A program made the translations under genes and the position numbers. A stretch of 64,000 bases of DNA from Ypsolopha sequella. Lineage: Eukaryota; Arthropoda; Insecta; Lepidoptera; Ypsolophidae. Under the pieces are notes generated by a model. It was not told the DNA's origin and did no database searches. It saw only the letters and a program-made list of their open reading frames with translations. Positions 22,901 to 34,114 of the stretch are shown here, in pieces. Where the stretch lies: positions 124,001-188,000 of the forward strand of contig CAKOHE010000059.1 in the NCBI GenBank assembly GCA_934047225.1, in the 5' to 3' direction. Numbering within the stretch: the stretch's first letter is position 1; each line of letters opens with the position of its first letter.

Positions 22901-23144
22901 CAAAGTTTGTAAAAATCAATATGACAAGAGACGTCGTGTCGTTGAATATGGAATTGGAGATCTGGTATGGAAACGTACAAAATTCTTGTCAAATGCTGAT
23001 AAGAACTTTATGTCAAAACTTGCGCCAAAATTTGAAAAAGCAGTAGTTACAGAGAAACTTTCGGCTGATGTTTACAGGCTTAAGAATCTGAGAGGCAAAG
23101 ATTTAGGAAAATGGCACTCGTCAGATATGAAACGTCTGGCATGA
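19944..23144 (+). CDS. Pol of the complete gypsy element (-1 frame)
   Basis: Open from 19944, overlapping the end of gag by 22 nt. It has no need of its own start and is probably made as a Gag-Pol fusion by -1 frameshifting. Domains, numbered from 20118: protease LDSGAT (13); reverse transcriptase with YLDDIVI (about 321); RNase H with CDAS (474) and TDHS (541); integrase HHCC region (667-702); integrase core with D in MDLMGP (734), D in CDNGKQF (795) and E in PTERVN (830). All catalytic residues are present, with no stops. Product: enzymes for cDNA synthesis and integration. Confidence 0.95.
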   Translation, partial: SRLLGKLKNGRRSSPTSSAAVACDDEWQSWLKIISTYFNSGDICNFNLKKTDRRYFCKLEIMGQIYSGLLDSGATISVISQQFYLKLSSFGFEAYKVPQECLSTADGTKHSINCVIQLPLQFCDQYKVISFYVMEKLNHDIILGMNFFEDFGLSIALGKDKLPESITNTEIEIAEINTPNPVVSRNELTQIQQLELENCINDMHKEIGTGLGRTHLTEHRIDTGDSLPVSQRQYPFAPPIMKEIEKEIQDMLDQDVIEPSHSAWRSPVLLVKKATGKNRLCLDSRKLNKLTKKDSYPLPRVSTILDSLKNARYLTTVDLKSAFWQIPLEAKSKEKTAFGLAGKGLYHFKVMPFGLNNASQTQQRLMDQLFPPQFEGKIFTYLDDIVIVNSEFKDHLDSLNWVKEKLKSAGLTVNMEKCEFARPSLKYLGYVVDKDGLRTDPEKVSAILNYPRPETYTELKRFIGLASWYRRFVENFAIVASPLHDLTKGGKKGKKVIWNPEAEKAFIALKTALTSTPILTVPNFSKEFSIQCDASNRGVGAVVFQDIQGIERPIAYTSRKLSETESKYSTSERELLSVLHAVEQFRPYIEGSHFTVITDHSALKFLEKERDPHGRLARWAMKLQQFDFEIVHRKGKDNVVPDALSRAIPLEEIHVIEIKPEDKDNWYKEQEEKLKGGTNLADWEISQGQLWKYLKLKQFPDESYSWKLAIPEKLRVQVLRECHDHMTSGHFGVKKTINRVRQHYFWPSLIQDVKEYVKKCDTCAMHKASQLPPAGKMGQHREVTQPFQIVSMDLMGPFPRSKQGNTMLFVVSDWFSKFCLLFPIRNGKASNITKILEEQIFLLYGTPNAIICDNGKQFVSTQFKELAEKYNVDVWYTPYYHPQANPTERVNKVIGTAIASYVEDNHKDWDKYIPHIAHAIRTAVHEVTRKTPSYLFFGRETSVHGQKPLDLTSHDPLVFNREKYEENVKWRNKIFEDINGRLKEAYKVCKNQYDKRRRVVEYGIGDLVWKRTKFLSNADKNFMSKLAPKFEKAVVTEKLSADVYRLKNLRGKDLGKWHSSDMKRLA
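19956..19998 (+). promoter_or_regulatory. -1 ribosomal frameshift signal for Gag-Pol
   Basis: The slippery heptamer G_GGA_AAC (19956-19962) is set in the gag frame, with the gag stop TAA as the next codon. After a 7-nt spacer comes a perfect 9-bp stem CGGAAGACG / CGTCTTCCG (19970-19978 and 19990-19998) with an 11-nt loop. The pol frame has been open since the TAA at 19941-19943, so slipping back one base yields Gag-Pol. Confidence 0.9.
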
Positions 23145-23175
23145 ATCCACTCGATAGCCCTCGTTGGATTCTTTT

Positions 23176-23187
23176 GAGGAGAGGGGA
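23176..23187 (+). promoter_or_regulatory. Polypurine tract
   Basis: GAGGAGAGGGGA sits three bases before the 3' LTR. It is the expected primer site for plus-strand DNA synthesis of the gypsy element. Confidence 0.8.
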
Positions 23188-23190
23188 TAA

Positions 23191-24050
23191 TGTAATGGTT
23201 ACTTGCACTACTTGCTACTAGATGGCGCCATACGTTTCAAAATCGTGCTTTGACTGATATTTTTTAACATGCTTGAAGAGCAGGTAGTCGATTTTTATTT
23301 TGATGTTGTTTTGTGACGGTCTCGGAGTGAGCTTGACAAGATAAATAACAGAAAGACATCTGTTGTAAAACATATCGAAATTTATCGTTATTGTGGCAAT
23401 ATTGCGTGTAAGAACATAAGGACTTTGTGTACATGGTGTTGTGCAAGGTTAATTTCATAGAAATTTTAAGAAAACAGACACGGGGTGAGTTTACTTTCTT
23501 TGTCTTCGGTCGAAATTGCAATTCGTGATTTCTTTTTGTTCGCCAATTCTAATGATGCAATTATAATTGTTGCAGCTTTCTGTAATGCCCTTTTTCTGTG
23601 TCCGGGAATATAAGTCGTGGATCAATAAGTATCCCGAGAAGTCAAATATGATATGCAAGCCATCGGTCGTGAGTACAGAACAGTTATTTCGGTCACTCAC
23701 AACAAGTCATCTGTAGCGTAGCGGTTTACGAGTCTGGAAGCCGTGCAACAGTTCCACGGTTCAAGACCGAGTCGGCACCACTTGATTTCTTTTTGTGTTT
23801 TGTTTACATTATTTCTTGCATGTTATTTTTAAGTTTTAATTATTACGTCATAATCTTCAGATAGTTGTTAATTAAGGGTCTCATTATTTGTAAACATGCA
23901 AGTTACTGTTAGTTAAGGTTTTAATTTTAATTATTAAGTAGTAATCTCAGATTATAGATAATAAGTATATATTTTCATTTGTCTTATATATTATACTAGT
24001 GTGAAGTGTAAAACCGCGTTTCTTTTGGACCGAGATCCTTGATCATCACA
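23191..24050 (+). repeat. 3' LTR of the complete gypsy element
   Basis: 860 bp. It matches the 5' LTR in every stretch compared by eye, including the tRNA-like boxes at 23714-23724 and 23758-23768. Confidence 0.93.
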
Positions 24051-24071
24051 ATATTATGTATATGTATATTA

Positions 24072-27000
24072 TCCCACTAATATTATAAATGCGAAAGTTT
24101 GGATGGATGTTTGTTACTACTTCACGCCGTAACTACTGAACCGATTGGTCTGAAAATTTGCACAAATGTAGTTCTGGACCTGGAATAGCACATAGGCTAC
24201 TTTTTATCCCATAAATCAGTTCCCATGGGATGGCAATGGGTTGTCAAATTTCTTTAGAAAAGTGATGTTTTGCTCCTTCACGCCCCGTACCTACCGATTG
24301 GGCTGAAACTTGGCACAAATGTAGTTCTAGACCTGAAATAGGACATAGGCTACTTTTTATCCCATATATCAGTTCCCATGGGATGGCAATGGGATGACAA
24401 ATTTCTTTAGAAAAGTGAAGTGTTTTACACAAGCTCAAGCACAAGCTCCTTTAAATTTGCACAAGCGCAAAGTACAAAAAAATGGTACCAAATAAAAAGA
24501 AAAACGGTCAAGTGCGAGTCAGACTCGCAAGTCGTCCGTAATTCGACAGTTTTGCGAATAGAAAATTTAATTTTGACATTTTTGGAACTTTAACGGTGAG
24601 ATTCCGTTGTCCATCCATCCGTATGTCACAGCCTCATAACTTTAGCACTGTTAAAGACAAAGACTTAGAATTTTGCACAAAAGAGGAAAAAAATAATATT
24701 CCTAAAACCACAATATGGGTATCAAATTATAAGTATTAAGGAGCTGATTATAAAATTATATAATTTGGCTATATTAACTTGCACCTTTTTCAAGAAACAA
24801 AAAAAATGTATGTACCCACCCCGATTATAGGTCATAACTGGCCAATTACAGGATAATTATAGCGTTTTTTTTTATACAAATGAATAGTAAAAATAAAGTT
24901 AAATAAATTTATACATATTTTTTTAATACAATATAGGTATTAAAAAGTCGATTGTAAAAATATATAGTTTTGATAATTTACTTGCATCTATTTCGATAAA
25001 TCCTCAGAAAACCACAAAAAATGTATGTCCCTTCCCTTATCTCCAAAACTGGTGAACCGAAAAATGTAAAAAAAAAACCACAGCAATAAATGCTTACGTA
25101 AAGATTACAGAAAAAAAAATTGAGAAATTCACGAAAAAAAAGACCAAATAAAATTTTCTGTTCCCAAAACTGTCGAATTACGAAACCTAGGTACACGAGT
25201 CTGATTCGCACTTGACCGGTTTTTCGTCAAATATAACAGGAATAATTAGCGTACTTACGGCTACAATCTACTACGCGGACTCAATGCGGAACTTATTGAA
25301 AATCATTTTTGAATTAGTAAACGTGCGACAACAAATTTTATAAGCAATCGTGCTTTTTCCGTTCAGAAACGCTGATACGCCTTCGACCTCGCCAAAGACG
25401 TTTTATCTGGGGATAAAATATCTAGCAGCCATCCATCAGCCTGTGTTCGTTTACTGCTGGAAATAGGCCTTTCTAAAATTTTGCCACTCTTGGCGCTCCT
25501 CCGTCATGCTCATCCAGCCGCTACCCGCGAAGTCCGCCGGGCCAGCAGGCACGAAGTCGGTCTAGGCTACGCTTTGCTGCACGTGGTGTCCATTCTAGGC
25601 CTTTTGGCTCCAACGGCAATCACGTCGGCGACAAATATGGGCCTACCCACTGCCACTTCAAATTACTGATTCGGCAGATTATGTCGATGACTTTCCGCAG
25701 TGCTTAAAGGCAAAAGTATTTAACCGATAAGTTATCTCTTACCAAGGGCTTGATCCACCGACTTAAGGTCGCTTAAGGAGCTATGGAGCGAGCTTTGCGT
25801 GGGATATCTCTAATGAATAAAATCGAATCAAATAAAAGTAAAAAATAATTTCGTTCGGAAACGCGGCTCGGCCTACGGCCTGAACAAAACCACTTTAGCA
25901 AAGGACATTTCAAAGAACAAAAAAATAGTTTCGTTTTTAAAAGCGGCTCGGACTTCGGCCTCGCCAAAGACCACCAAAGATACTTTACAAATTATGATGA
26001 CACTAGCTTTTGCCCGCGGCTTCGCCCGCGTGGATTTAGATTTTTGTAGTTTAAAATTATTTCTTGATCTCTTGTCTGATTCTCAGGCTTTGACGAGGCC
26101 GAAGGCCGAGCTACGTTTCCTCACGAAATAATTTCTCGATCACTTATTTGATTCCCAGGTAAAATTTAGAAATTCATAATTGACAATTTAGGTAAATTCT
26201 GAACGAAATTATAATTTTTTTCTCTGAATTAAACTTCGGTTAGTGTGTTAACACTTTGAAACACAATATTTTTTTCTTAAATACATTAAATCCTTAAACC
26301 CAACCCTAGTAACAGAAGCAAAATTTCAGCTCTATAACTTCAAAGCAACTGTATTTCGAAAAATATTCTTGTCCTTATGGAATGATTTTCCGAATACCCT
26401 GAAAAATGTCATCATAATTTGTAAAGTATCTTTGGTGGTCTTTGGCGAGGCCGAAGTCCGAGCCGCTTTTCCAAACGAAACTATTTTTTGTTCTTTGAAA
26501 TGTCCTTTGCTAAAGTGGTTTTGTTCAGGCCGTAGGCCGAGCCGCGTTTCCGAACGAAATTATTTTTTACTTTTATTTGATTCGATTTTATTCATTAGAG
26601 ATATCCCACGCAAAGCTCGCTCCATAGCTCCTTAAGCGACCTTAAGTCGGTGGATCAAGCCCTTGGTAAGAGATAACTTATCAGTTAAATACTTTTGCCT
26701 TTAAGCACTGCGGAAAGTCATCGACATAATCTGCCGAATCAGTAAGTTGAAGTGGCAGTGGGTAGGCCCATATTTGTCGCCGACGTGATTGCCGTTGGAG
26801 CCAAAAGGCCTAGAATGGACACCACGTGCAGCAAAGCGTAGCCTAGACCGACCTCGTGCCTGCTGGCCCGGCGGACTTCGCGGGTAGCGGCTGGATGAGC
26901 ATGACGGAGGAGCGCCAAGAGTGGCAAAATTTTTGAAAGGCCCATTTCCAGCAGTGAACGAACACAGGCTGATGGATGGCTAGATATTTTATCCCCAGAT

Positions 27001-28735
27001 AAAGTTTCTTTGGCGAGGTCGAAGGCGTATCAGCGTTTCTGCGGAAAAAGCACGATTGCTTATAAAATTTGTTGTCGCACGTTTACTAATTCAAAAATGA
27101 TTTTCAATAAGTTCCGCATTGAGTCCGCGTAGTAGATTGTAGCCGTAAGTACGCTAATTATTCCTGTTATATTTGACGAAAAACCGGTCAAGTGCGAATC
27201 AGACTCGCGTACCTAGGTTTCGTAATTCGACAGTTTTGGGACCAGAAAATTTTATTTGGTCTTTTTTTTCGTGAATTTCTCAATTTATATTTCTGTAATT
27301 TTTACGTAAGCACTTATTGCCGTGGTTTTTTTTTTACATTTTTCGGTTCACCAGTTTTGGAGATAAGGGAAGGGACATACATTTTTTGTGGTTTTCTGAG
27401 GATTTATCGAAATAGATGCAAGTAAATTATCAAAACTATATATTTTTACAATCGACTTTTTAATACCTATATTGTATTAAAAAAATATGTATAAATTTAT
27501 TTAACTTTATTTTTATTTTTCATTTGTATAAAAAAAAACGCTATAATTATCCTGTAATTGGCCAGTTATGACCTATAATCGGGGTGGGTACATACATTTT
27601 TTTTGTTTCTTGAAAAAGGTGCAAGTTAATATAGCCAAATTATATAATTTTATAATCAGCTCCTTAATACTTATAATTTGATACCCATATTGTGGTTTTA
27701 GGAATATTATTTTTTTCCTCTTTTGTGCAAAATTCTAAGTCTTTGTCTTTAACAGTGCTAAAGTTATGAGGCTGTGACATACGGATGGATGGACAACGGA
27801 ATCTCACCGTTAAAGTTCCAAAAATGTCAAAATTAAATTTTCTATTCGCAAAACTGTCGAATTACGGACGACTTGCGAGTCTGACTCGCACTTGACCGTT
27901 TTTCTTTTTATTTGGTACCATATTTTTGTACTTTGCGTTTGTGCAAATTTAAAGGAGCTTGTGCTTGAGCTTGTGTAAAACACTTCACTTTTCTAAAGAA
28001 ATTTGTCACCCCATTGCCATCCCATGGGAACTGATATATGGGATAAAAAGTAGCCTATGTCCTATTTTAGGTCTAGAACTACATTTGTGCCAAGTTTCAG
28101 CCCAATCGGTAGGTACGGGGCGTGAAGGAGCAAAACATCACTTTTCTGATGAAATTTGACACCCCATTGCCATCCCATGGGAACTGATTTATGGGATAAA
28201 AAGTAGCCTATGTGCTATTCCAGGTCCAGAACTACATTTGTGCAAATTTTCAGACCAATCGGTTCGGTAGTTACGGCGTGAAGGAGTAACAAACATCCAT
28301 CCAAACTTTCGCATTTATAATATTAGTGGGATTTTTCAGGGTATTCGGAAAATCATTCCATAAGGACAAGAATATTTTTCGAAATACAGTTGCTTTGAAG
28401 TTATAGAGCTGAAATTTTGCTTCTGTTACTAGGGTTGGGTTTAAGGATTTAATATATTTAAGAAAAAAATATTGTGTTTCAAAGTGTTAACACACTAACC
28501 GAAGTTTAATTCAGAGAAAAAAATTATAATTTCGTTCAGAATTTACCTAAATTTTCAATTATGAATTTCCAAATTTTACCTCGGAATCAAATCAGTGATC
28601 GAGAAATTATTTCGTGAGGAAACGTAGCTCGGCCTTCGGCCTCGTCAAAGCCTGAGAATCAAACAAGAGATCAAGAAATAATTTTAAACTACAAAAAACT
28701 AAATCCACGCGGGCGAAGCCGCGGGCAAAAGCTAG
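24072..28735 (+). mobile_element. Non-autonomous Helitron carrying a second, inverted Helitron
   Basis: Begins TCCCACTAATATT after an A and ends CTAG (28732-28735) before a T. A hairpin CGCGG/CCGCG (28708-28723) lies 8 nt before the CTAG. Insertion between A and T without target duplication is verified by the empty site in copy A. Its 5' part is 24072-26002 and its 3' part 28332-28735. Between them an element of the same family, 26003-28331, is inserted in reverse, which creates arms of about 1.9 kb. No Rep/helicase ORF. The many short frames recur because the DNA recurs. Confidence 0.85.
26003..28331 (-). mobile_element. Inner Helitron (reverse orientation)
   Basis: Read on the minus strand it starts TCCCACTAAT at 28331 and ends AAAAGCTAG at 26003, with an A before and a T after, as Helitrons require. 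About 2.33 kb. It interrupts the outer element exactly between ATGATGACA and TTTTTCAGGG, which are joined directly in the inner element's own sequence. Confidence 0.8.
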
Positions 28736-29380
28736 TATATTATATAATTCTTTTATCTACACTCAAAAATCCTTATTATAAACTCAAAAATTGTGCATGA
28801 GATTTTTTTTTTACGAACGTTTATACTACGGAAAATAAATTAAATAAAAGTAGTTTTTTTTTACAAAATAATGCTTTTGAATTTTTTTTTCCGCTGTAAA
28901 AGTACAAGTACTCTAAATATGAAGGCTTTAGGGAACTTATTCCATACAGTCATGACTGAATTTTTACTAATGAGGTTTATATAGTTGAATTTGTATATGT
29001 TATCCTGTAAAGTCTATGTTCTGCTGCCAGTCTGGACATAGTATATTTCGTGACGAATATAAAATGGCGGATTTTCTTACCCGAGGAATGAAGCTAGTTT
29101 GGACGTGAGCCGAAAGCGAACGTCGAAAGCTTACATTCCGAGGGTAAGAAAACCCATTTTTACTCGTTGCGAACGATACTTTTTCTAATACCTGATTTAT
29201 GTATTCAAATATTTAATTTTTCCTTCCAAATTTTATGACTTTGCAAAGCGCGGCGCGGTTTTTACCTTTTTTTCAGGTTTCGGCCGGAGGCTTTTATTTA
29301 TGGCCAGTATCATTTTGCGAAAAAAGAGTGTCAGACGCGATATAATCGATTATGTCGTGAATCGGAACGCAGGGAATTTA
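28736..29380. other. Intron segment of copy B, first of two
   Basis: Non-coding, collinear with 40424-41025 and 58082-58710. It contains a short fold-back around TTCTTACCCGAGGAATG and CATTCCGAGGGTAAGAA (about 29068-29151). It ends at a duplication breakpoint near 29380. Confidence 0.6.
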
Positions 29381-29407
29381 ATCGAAATTCCCTGCGTTCC
29401 GATTCAC
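29345..29407. other. Duplication junction with inverted templated insert
   Basis: Intron sequence TCGTGAATCGGAACGCAGGG... is followed at once by its own reverse complement, ...CCCTGCGTTCCGATTCACGA, and then by exon sequence TCCAGCAATGCAG. The roughly 27-bp inverted stretch marks the breakpoint of a local tandem duplication. Confidence 0.8.
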
Positions 29408-29920
29408 GATCCAGCAATGCAGTACCTTTTGTTCGCTTCATCAACCACGTTTTTAGAGACAAGAGGCTTCCTGGCTGAGGAATTAGATTGATTTTCAAAT
29501 GCTTCCTTCATAAATTGCTTCTCTTGTGTAGTTTTAGCGATCAGCGTTATGCCCGTCGGACATGGAGTAATATTTTCTTCGTCATCGGCGTTTTTATCAT
29601 CAATGTTCACGAATTTTAATGATTTCTTCGCCATAGGAGTCGACTTATGCGTTACTTCATCAACAAAGCTATGTATAGTCAAAGGTGTTGAAGTTTCTTT
29701 ATATTTGATGCGTTTAGTGACGTTTTTGTTTGAGGTGGATTCCCTCACGGAGTCTGCCAAGTCAATTATACTGCTGTCTTGTGATTCTAGTGATTTTCCT
29801 TTAGTTACCGGCGTCGCGGGTTTCTTTTCGTCAACTTTGGGTTTCACAAGTTGAAGTTTCTTGTTGTTCGCCGCTTTGCTGTTGCTAGAATCGTTCCTTG
29901 TCTTGGGAACAGGGACGTCC
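29407..29920 (-). pseudogene. BRCA1: BRCA1 copy B, extra truncated linker/BRCT1 exon
   Basis: A second copy of the 645-bp exon inside unit B. It keeps the acceptor (CAG before GGACGTCC) and the disordered coding part but ends in CIAGS followed by a stop made by the junction. It lacks the last 131 bp, the BRCT1 strands and any donor. Changes from 16690-17334: K for R in NVTKRIK and N for D in STSNKN. Splicing into this exon would give a protein without BRCT domains. Confidence 0.88.
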
Positions 29921-30010
29921 CTGAAATCGTTATTAAATTAAATTTCTGTCCTCTGAGATTATTAAAGTCCCAACGTATTGCTACCTTCTGTTAAAAAGTA
30001 GTACAATATA

Positions 30011-30692
30011 TGTGTGGTATAAACGCTCGTTGCTACCAGAAATTGTAGCATATAAAAAGTAGTAATACTGACTAGTGACGGGCATCGACGTCACTGGTGC
30101 GAGGATTCCATAACCACGCTCAGACACCACTAATTGTATGCTAAAGGGCGATACTTGCAGCTGGAACAGGGGCCCATAGCTGTCCCAGATTTATAGTATA
30201 CAAGTATCTTATATTCTAATATTTAATATAAAATGTCCTACCAGACAGTTGTATGATGACCTCATCAAGTAGTCCTCGCACGAAGACCCTTCGCTGCGGA
30301 GACCAAGGCGTGTCGGTGCCGTGACACGTAGATCACCTTCCACGATGAATCTAAACACAAACCTCCTACCCCAGGATGCATCCGAACCCAGAAATAGTAA
30401 TTGACAAGTCCACTTGTCGCACACCGCGTGGATATAGGTTATTTCACACACACAGGAAATACACTCAAAAGTGGCCTTCACGCCAAAATATCTTCAGCCC
30501 TTGATCGAATACTGTTTCTTACGATGTCCGCACCGATTTCCCTTTAATATCCCTTAATAACACATATTAAAATCGTCCGCGATCTATACCAAGAAAATTC
30601 CACGTCCCTCGTATTTGACAGCTCCAAGTCCATAGACAAATTATATAGACCATTGATGGATGCGTTCCGAAATATACATTTTATTCTGAACA
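30011..30692 (-). repeat. 3' LTR of the BEL/Pao element
   Basis: 682 bp. On the plus strand it starts TGTGTGG and ends CTGAACA. It appears identical to the partner at 34737-35418, including the same 90-residue chance open frame. Confidence 0.9.
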
Positions 30693-31127
30693 GTCCCCCG
30701 CTCTGGGCTGAGCAATCAGTCCACTAGCTCATACAACCGGGAGACGGGAGAGAGTTGTCATGGCTCGTCACAAAATCGAACCTTCGACCAACACCTCTGC
30801 GACGCGTGGAGTTCCGTCTCCGCCAAAACAACTTTAATATACGGCCCCGGCGCCAAAACAAGGATAGCAAGTTCATATCCTTCCAAAGAATTAAATTTCC
30901 TTCCCTAGGATGCTCAGTCCTGTCTGACCACAGAGAGGACGAGAGTTGAGGACCGCTTCCACTTTACAATACACAGTGGCAAGCTCCTCAAAAATTAGAA
31001 CAGTTTCCCCAATAACGCAGCGGAGGTGGGTCTTCGCCGACTTGACGGCAGCTTCAAAAAAATTCCCTCCCCAGTGAGGGCAATTTGGGGGACTGTACCG
31101 CCAAGTTACCCCTTTCCGGGCGAAGAT

Positions 31128-32260
31128 TTAACTTAAACTAGCATAGTTATTTACAAAACAAAAATTATCAATATCTTTTAGATAGTTAGCAGTACCTTTG
31201 TAGTTTGTGCCATTGTCGGAGCGAATAAGTGAAGGTAAACCCTTACGCGACACGAAACGATCCAACTCGGCGACGAAGGCCTCCGTAGTCAAAGCTGATA
31301 CCACTGCCAAGTGAACGGCCTTGGTGGCCAAGCACACAAATACACAAGGTATGCTTTCACAACCCGAGCGTTGCGATTGCTAAAAACCCCCGTGCGCTTT
31401 ACGTATGTGTCAATCCGACACCAACAGATTTACCAAAGGTCCGTCTTGGGTAGAAGCAAAGGATGAAGACTTCCGTATGGCAGGTCAGCTCTCCAAAATC
31501 AGCCTCCAAAACGCAGAAGTCCTTCATAATCCGTGAAAGGATTCAAACGAGCAACCGCTCACTTCAGCCTAGCGTGATCCTCGCGCAGAACTCGAAGTCT
31601 AAACATGATGAGGTCCGCCTGAAGTACACGAACCCAGTGTACCAATGCGCTCCAACGCTCCTCTGCACTCACGGCTGGGGACAAAATATATGAATTTCAT
31701 TGACTGGTTGGTATTTCAACATAATACCACCATCATATTGGGATCCTCCAAATCTGCAAACAGTCTATGTTTGTTTGAAAGCCATTTTCTAAGTTCGAAC
31801 ATAATAATCCAAGTATCGAATCAAATATCGAATATCCAAAATTGTGGATACCTCCACCAATGAAGAAGAATCCAGAGTCTTCTAAAAACTAAATAGGATC
31901 CATCCTAACAAATCCGCGCCCAGGAAAACATCGACTGGGCCGGATGACAAAACGTGGGTCTGCCAGATGCAGACCTGACGTGCATGAGATTGTGGACGGA
32001 GGAAGGTCCAAAGAAGGCTGCCAGCCGACAATATTGTCTATAACCATGGCTGCAGCCGCTGATTCAACTCCAGTCCACCAATACCTAGGAGCGGCACCGA
32101 CGAAACCTCCAGGTTCAAAACGAATCGGTGCGCCACTTGACTTTCCAAGTCGAGGAGGGCCCTTACCCTAACTCAATCCCCCCTGGGGCCCTAGACGCGA
32201 GCCATCGCGGTAGGCAACAGAACCGTCCGCGGTTCCGTACTCATGGCTTGAACAAGCTAG
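31128..32260 (-). pseudogene. BEL/Pao pol remnants
   Basis: Read from high to low coordinates. A protease-end fragment (VDVFLGADLLGWI, about 31900) is followed by a short decayed stretch. Then comes a pre-integrase piece (LNPFTDYEGLLRFGG, about 31530). Last is an integrase core piece (CLATKAVHLAVVS and IRSDNGTNYKG, 31128-31337). Stops and frame changes separate them. The reverse transcriptase and RNase H expected between protease and pre-integrase are absent. Confidence 0.82.
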
Positions 32261-34114
32261 TTACAGGCTACCCCACCTGTGGAGTGCAGGACCAGTCCAC
32301 TGGCAGTAATACGGCTGGCGTGTGCACATCCCAACCATGGGGGGAGCGTAGCCTCCAACTCTCCCTGAGTACGGCGGGTGGTACTCTAACCGCGGGTACT
32401 CGCGGTACGGCGGTGAGTAACCCCGTGACTCCGTCTTAACACGGTGCTCCATGCCAGCTGGCACCAAAACCGGCGCGGGGAGGGGGGGCCTAGCCCTTGC
32501 CAACTCCAATTGGCCCCCGCCCGTAGGGGCCCAATTCACTACATGGCCATATGTGTGATAGCCCGTAGGCAAGCCCCCTACGGGTCCACGCGCAGATACA
32601 TAACTCACCTCCCGGTGAGGGGGCGCGCCTCGCGCCGCAGTCCTCCGTTCCGACGGAGGGGAGCTCTGCCCGACAGCAAGCCTTCCCTGGACCGAGGGGG
32701 GGGAAGTTCTCCCTGACGCACCCCCGTTGTCCAAGGGGGGGGGAGTTCTCCCTGAAGCACCCCCGCCCGTAGGGCTCCGTCGCTGCGGGACCGGTGAAGC
32801 CGCTTCAGATCTGTTGGCACACAACAATAAATGGTGAGGCCCCTCACAAACACTGCAACGTCGTGGCTCGGGACAATTACGTTCAAAATGATTGCCCAAG
32901 CAACCGAAACACAGGCCCTTACGCTTCACTATGCGTCGCCGCTCGGTGACGTGCAGGTTTCGCCACTTCTGACATCTCAGCAGGTCATGCCCCGTATGGC
33001 CACACTGTAAACAGGTCGATGACCTCTTGACCACGGCGACCCCCGCCAAACGTGCCATATCGCGTCCCCGCGACTGCTGCGGTTGTCTGGGCTCCCCACA
33101 TTCCGATGAGCCAGCAGACGAAAGTGATTGCGCCCCAGATGGCGCCAAGTCCGCTTGTGATGTTTCTGCTACCCTAGCTTCATATTCAAGAAACGTTAAT
33201 AAGTCCGTAAATTTAGGCACAGTGCTGCCATCTTTTCCTGCGGACACCCGCTCAAAACGTGACCTCACGTCATCAGGCAACCTACCTAAAATAATGTGAA
33301 CGAGTAAAAATGACCACTCGTCCACCGGTAAACCTAATGTTCTAAGGGCATTACACGCCACAGTGACCGGAGTTAGTAATTGCTGCCTCAGCTGTGCCCA
33401 GTCGGTTACCCTAGGTAACGTCAACAATTGAGACGCATGCGCATCCGCCAGTAAGCGCATGTTTTGATACCTATCATTTAATAAGCCCCACGCTATATCA
33501 TAATGATCATCCTCCACCCTGAGGTGCTGGATGAGCGACCTTGCTTCGCCCTCCAATGTTGACATCAAATATGCCATCTTTTGCCCCTTTGATAAATCTA
33601 CCCTAGAATTTATTAATGACGTAAACATATTTTTAAAAGAAACCCATTCTTGAATTTTCCCATTAAATTTATTTAGTTTTAAATTAGCCAAACTACTAGA
33701 CACGCCATCTACCGGTTGAGGCGTGACAACTACAGGACCTCCTGAATTTTGCCTCTTTACATTAGCAATATTATTTGACTTTATAACCAGCGTCTTACCA
33801 GTGGCGCCATCTATTGGTCTAGGTGTGCTAACAACCGGGCTGCCCGATTGCCGCCTCTTGATCATGGAGGCCGCCTCTGTAATATCATCATAAATTTCCA
33901 TTATCTTAGCCAAATCCGTAACATACCTCTTCAAAGGCTCGTCACTTTCCTGCAGTGCTGCCACAGCCGCCTCTGCATCAGCCAGCCGCTGATGCATCCG
34001 CTCGGCTCTCTCCAGGATTGCATTGTCGCGATCCGAACGAGAAAGCAATCCCTGGACGGTTGTAAACCAGCGGAGCTCTTTCGCCAACGCAGCCTTGTGA
34101 GACTTGGACATCAT
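32261..34114 (-). CDS. BEL/Pao Gag
   Basis: 617 residues, open. An N-terminal coiled-coil-like region (about 1-90) is followed by the BEL-type gag domain (about 150-320, with LNKFNGKIQEWVSFKNMF). Three zinc knuckles follow: CLQCGHTGHDLLRC, CFGCLGNHFERNC and CSVCEGPHHLLLC. The last quarter is Gly/Pro/Arg-rich and low in complexity. Its GC content is clearly higher than the surrounding host DNA. It begins about 620 bp after the 5' LTR. It should form the particle; pol would have to come from another element. Confidence 0.92.
   Translation of the reverse strand: MMSKSHKAALAKELRWFTTVQGLLSRSDRDNAILERAERMHQRLADAEAAVAALQESDEPLKRYVTDLAKIMEIYDDITEAASMIKRRQSGSPVVSTPRPIDGATGKTLVIKSNNIANVKRQNSGGPVVVTPQPVDGVSSSLANLKLNKFNGKIQEWVSFKNMFTSLINSRVDLSKGQKMAYLMSTLEGEARSLIQHLRVEDDHYDIAWGLLNDRYQNMRLLADAHASQLLTLPRVTDWAQLRQQLLTPVTVACNALRTLGLPVDEWSFLLVHIILGRLPDDVRSRFERVSAGKDGSTVPKFTDLLTFLEYEARVAETSQADLAPSGAQSLSSAGSSECGEPRQPQQSRGRDMARLAGVAVVKRSSTCLQCGHTGHDLLRCQKWRNLHVTERRRIVKRKGLCFGCLGNHFERNCPEPRRCSVCEGPHHLLLCANRSEAASPVPQRRSPTGGGASGRTPPPLDNGGASGRTSPPSVQGRLAVGQSSPPSERRTAARGAPPHREVSYVSARGPVGGLPTGYHTYGHVVNWAPTGGGQLELARARPPLPAPVLVPAGMEHRVKTESRGYSPPYREYPRLEYHPPYSGRVGGYAPPMVGMCTRQPYYCQWTGPALHRWGSL

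Larger units (their letters stand above)
17433..24050 (+). mobile_element. Complete Ty3/gypsy LTR retrotransposon
   Basis: Two 860-bp LTRs, 6,618 bp in all. Target duplication ATAT (17429-17432 and 24051-24054) is confirmed by the empty site ACATTATATTATG in copy A. Internal parts: primer-binding site 18294-18311, gag 18475-19965, frameshift signal, pol to 23144, polypurine tract 23176-23187. Both ORFs are open and the LTRs look identical, so the insertion is recent and possibly mobile. It lies antisense in a BRCA1 copy B intron. No envelope gene. Confidence 0.95.

Noticed and set aside
23145..24050. Envelope gene after gypsy pol
   Set aside because: Pol ends about 45 bp before the LTR, so there is no room for an env ORF.
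24244..25211. Recurring 66-88 residue frames in Helitron arms
   Set aside because: They recur only because the arms recur. They are low-complexity and vary at stops between copies, with no domain.
24072..28735. Fold-back/MULE-type element with 1.9-kb terminal inverted repeats
   Set aside because: The ends are TC and CTAG with a hairpin, insertion is between A and T without target duplication, and the inner part is a complete copy of the same element in reverse. Nested Helitrons explain it.
29300..29491. A new 63-residue gene across the duplication junction
   Set aside because: Antisense to the exon fragment, made of intron, palindrome and reverse exon sequence; no support.
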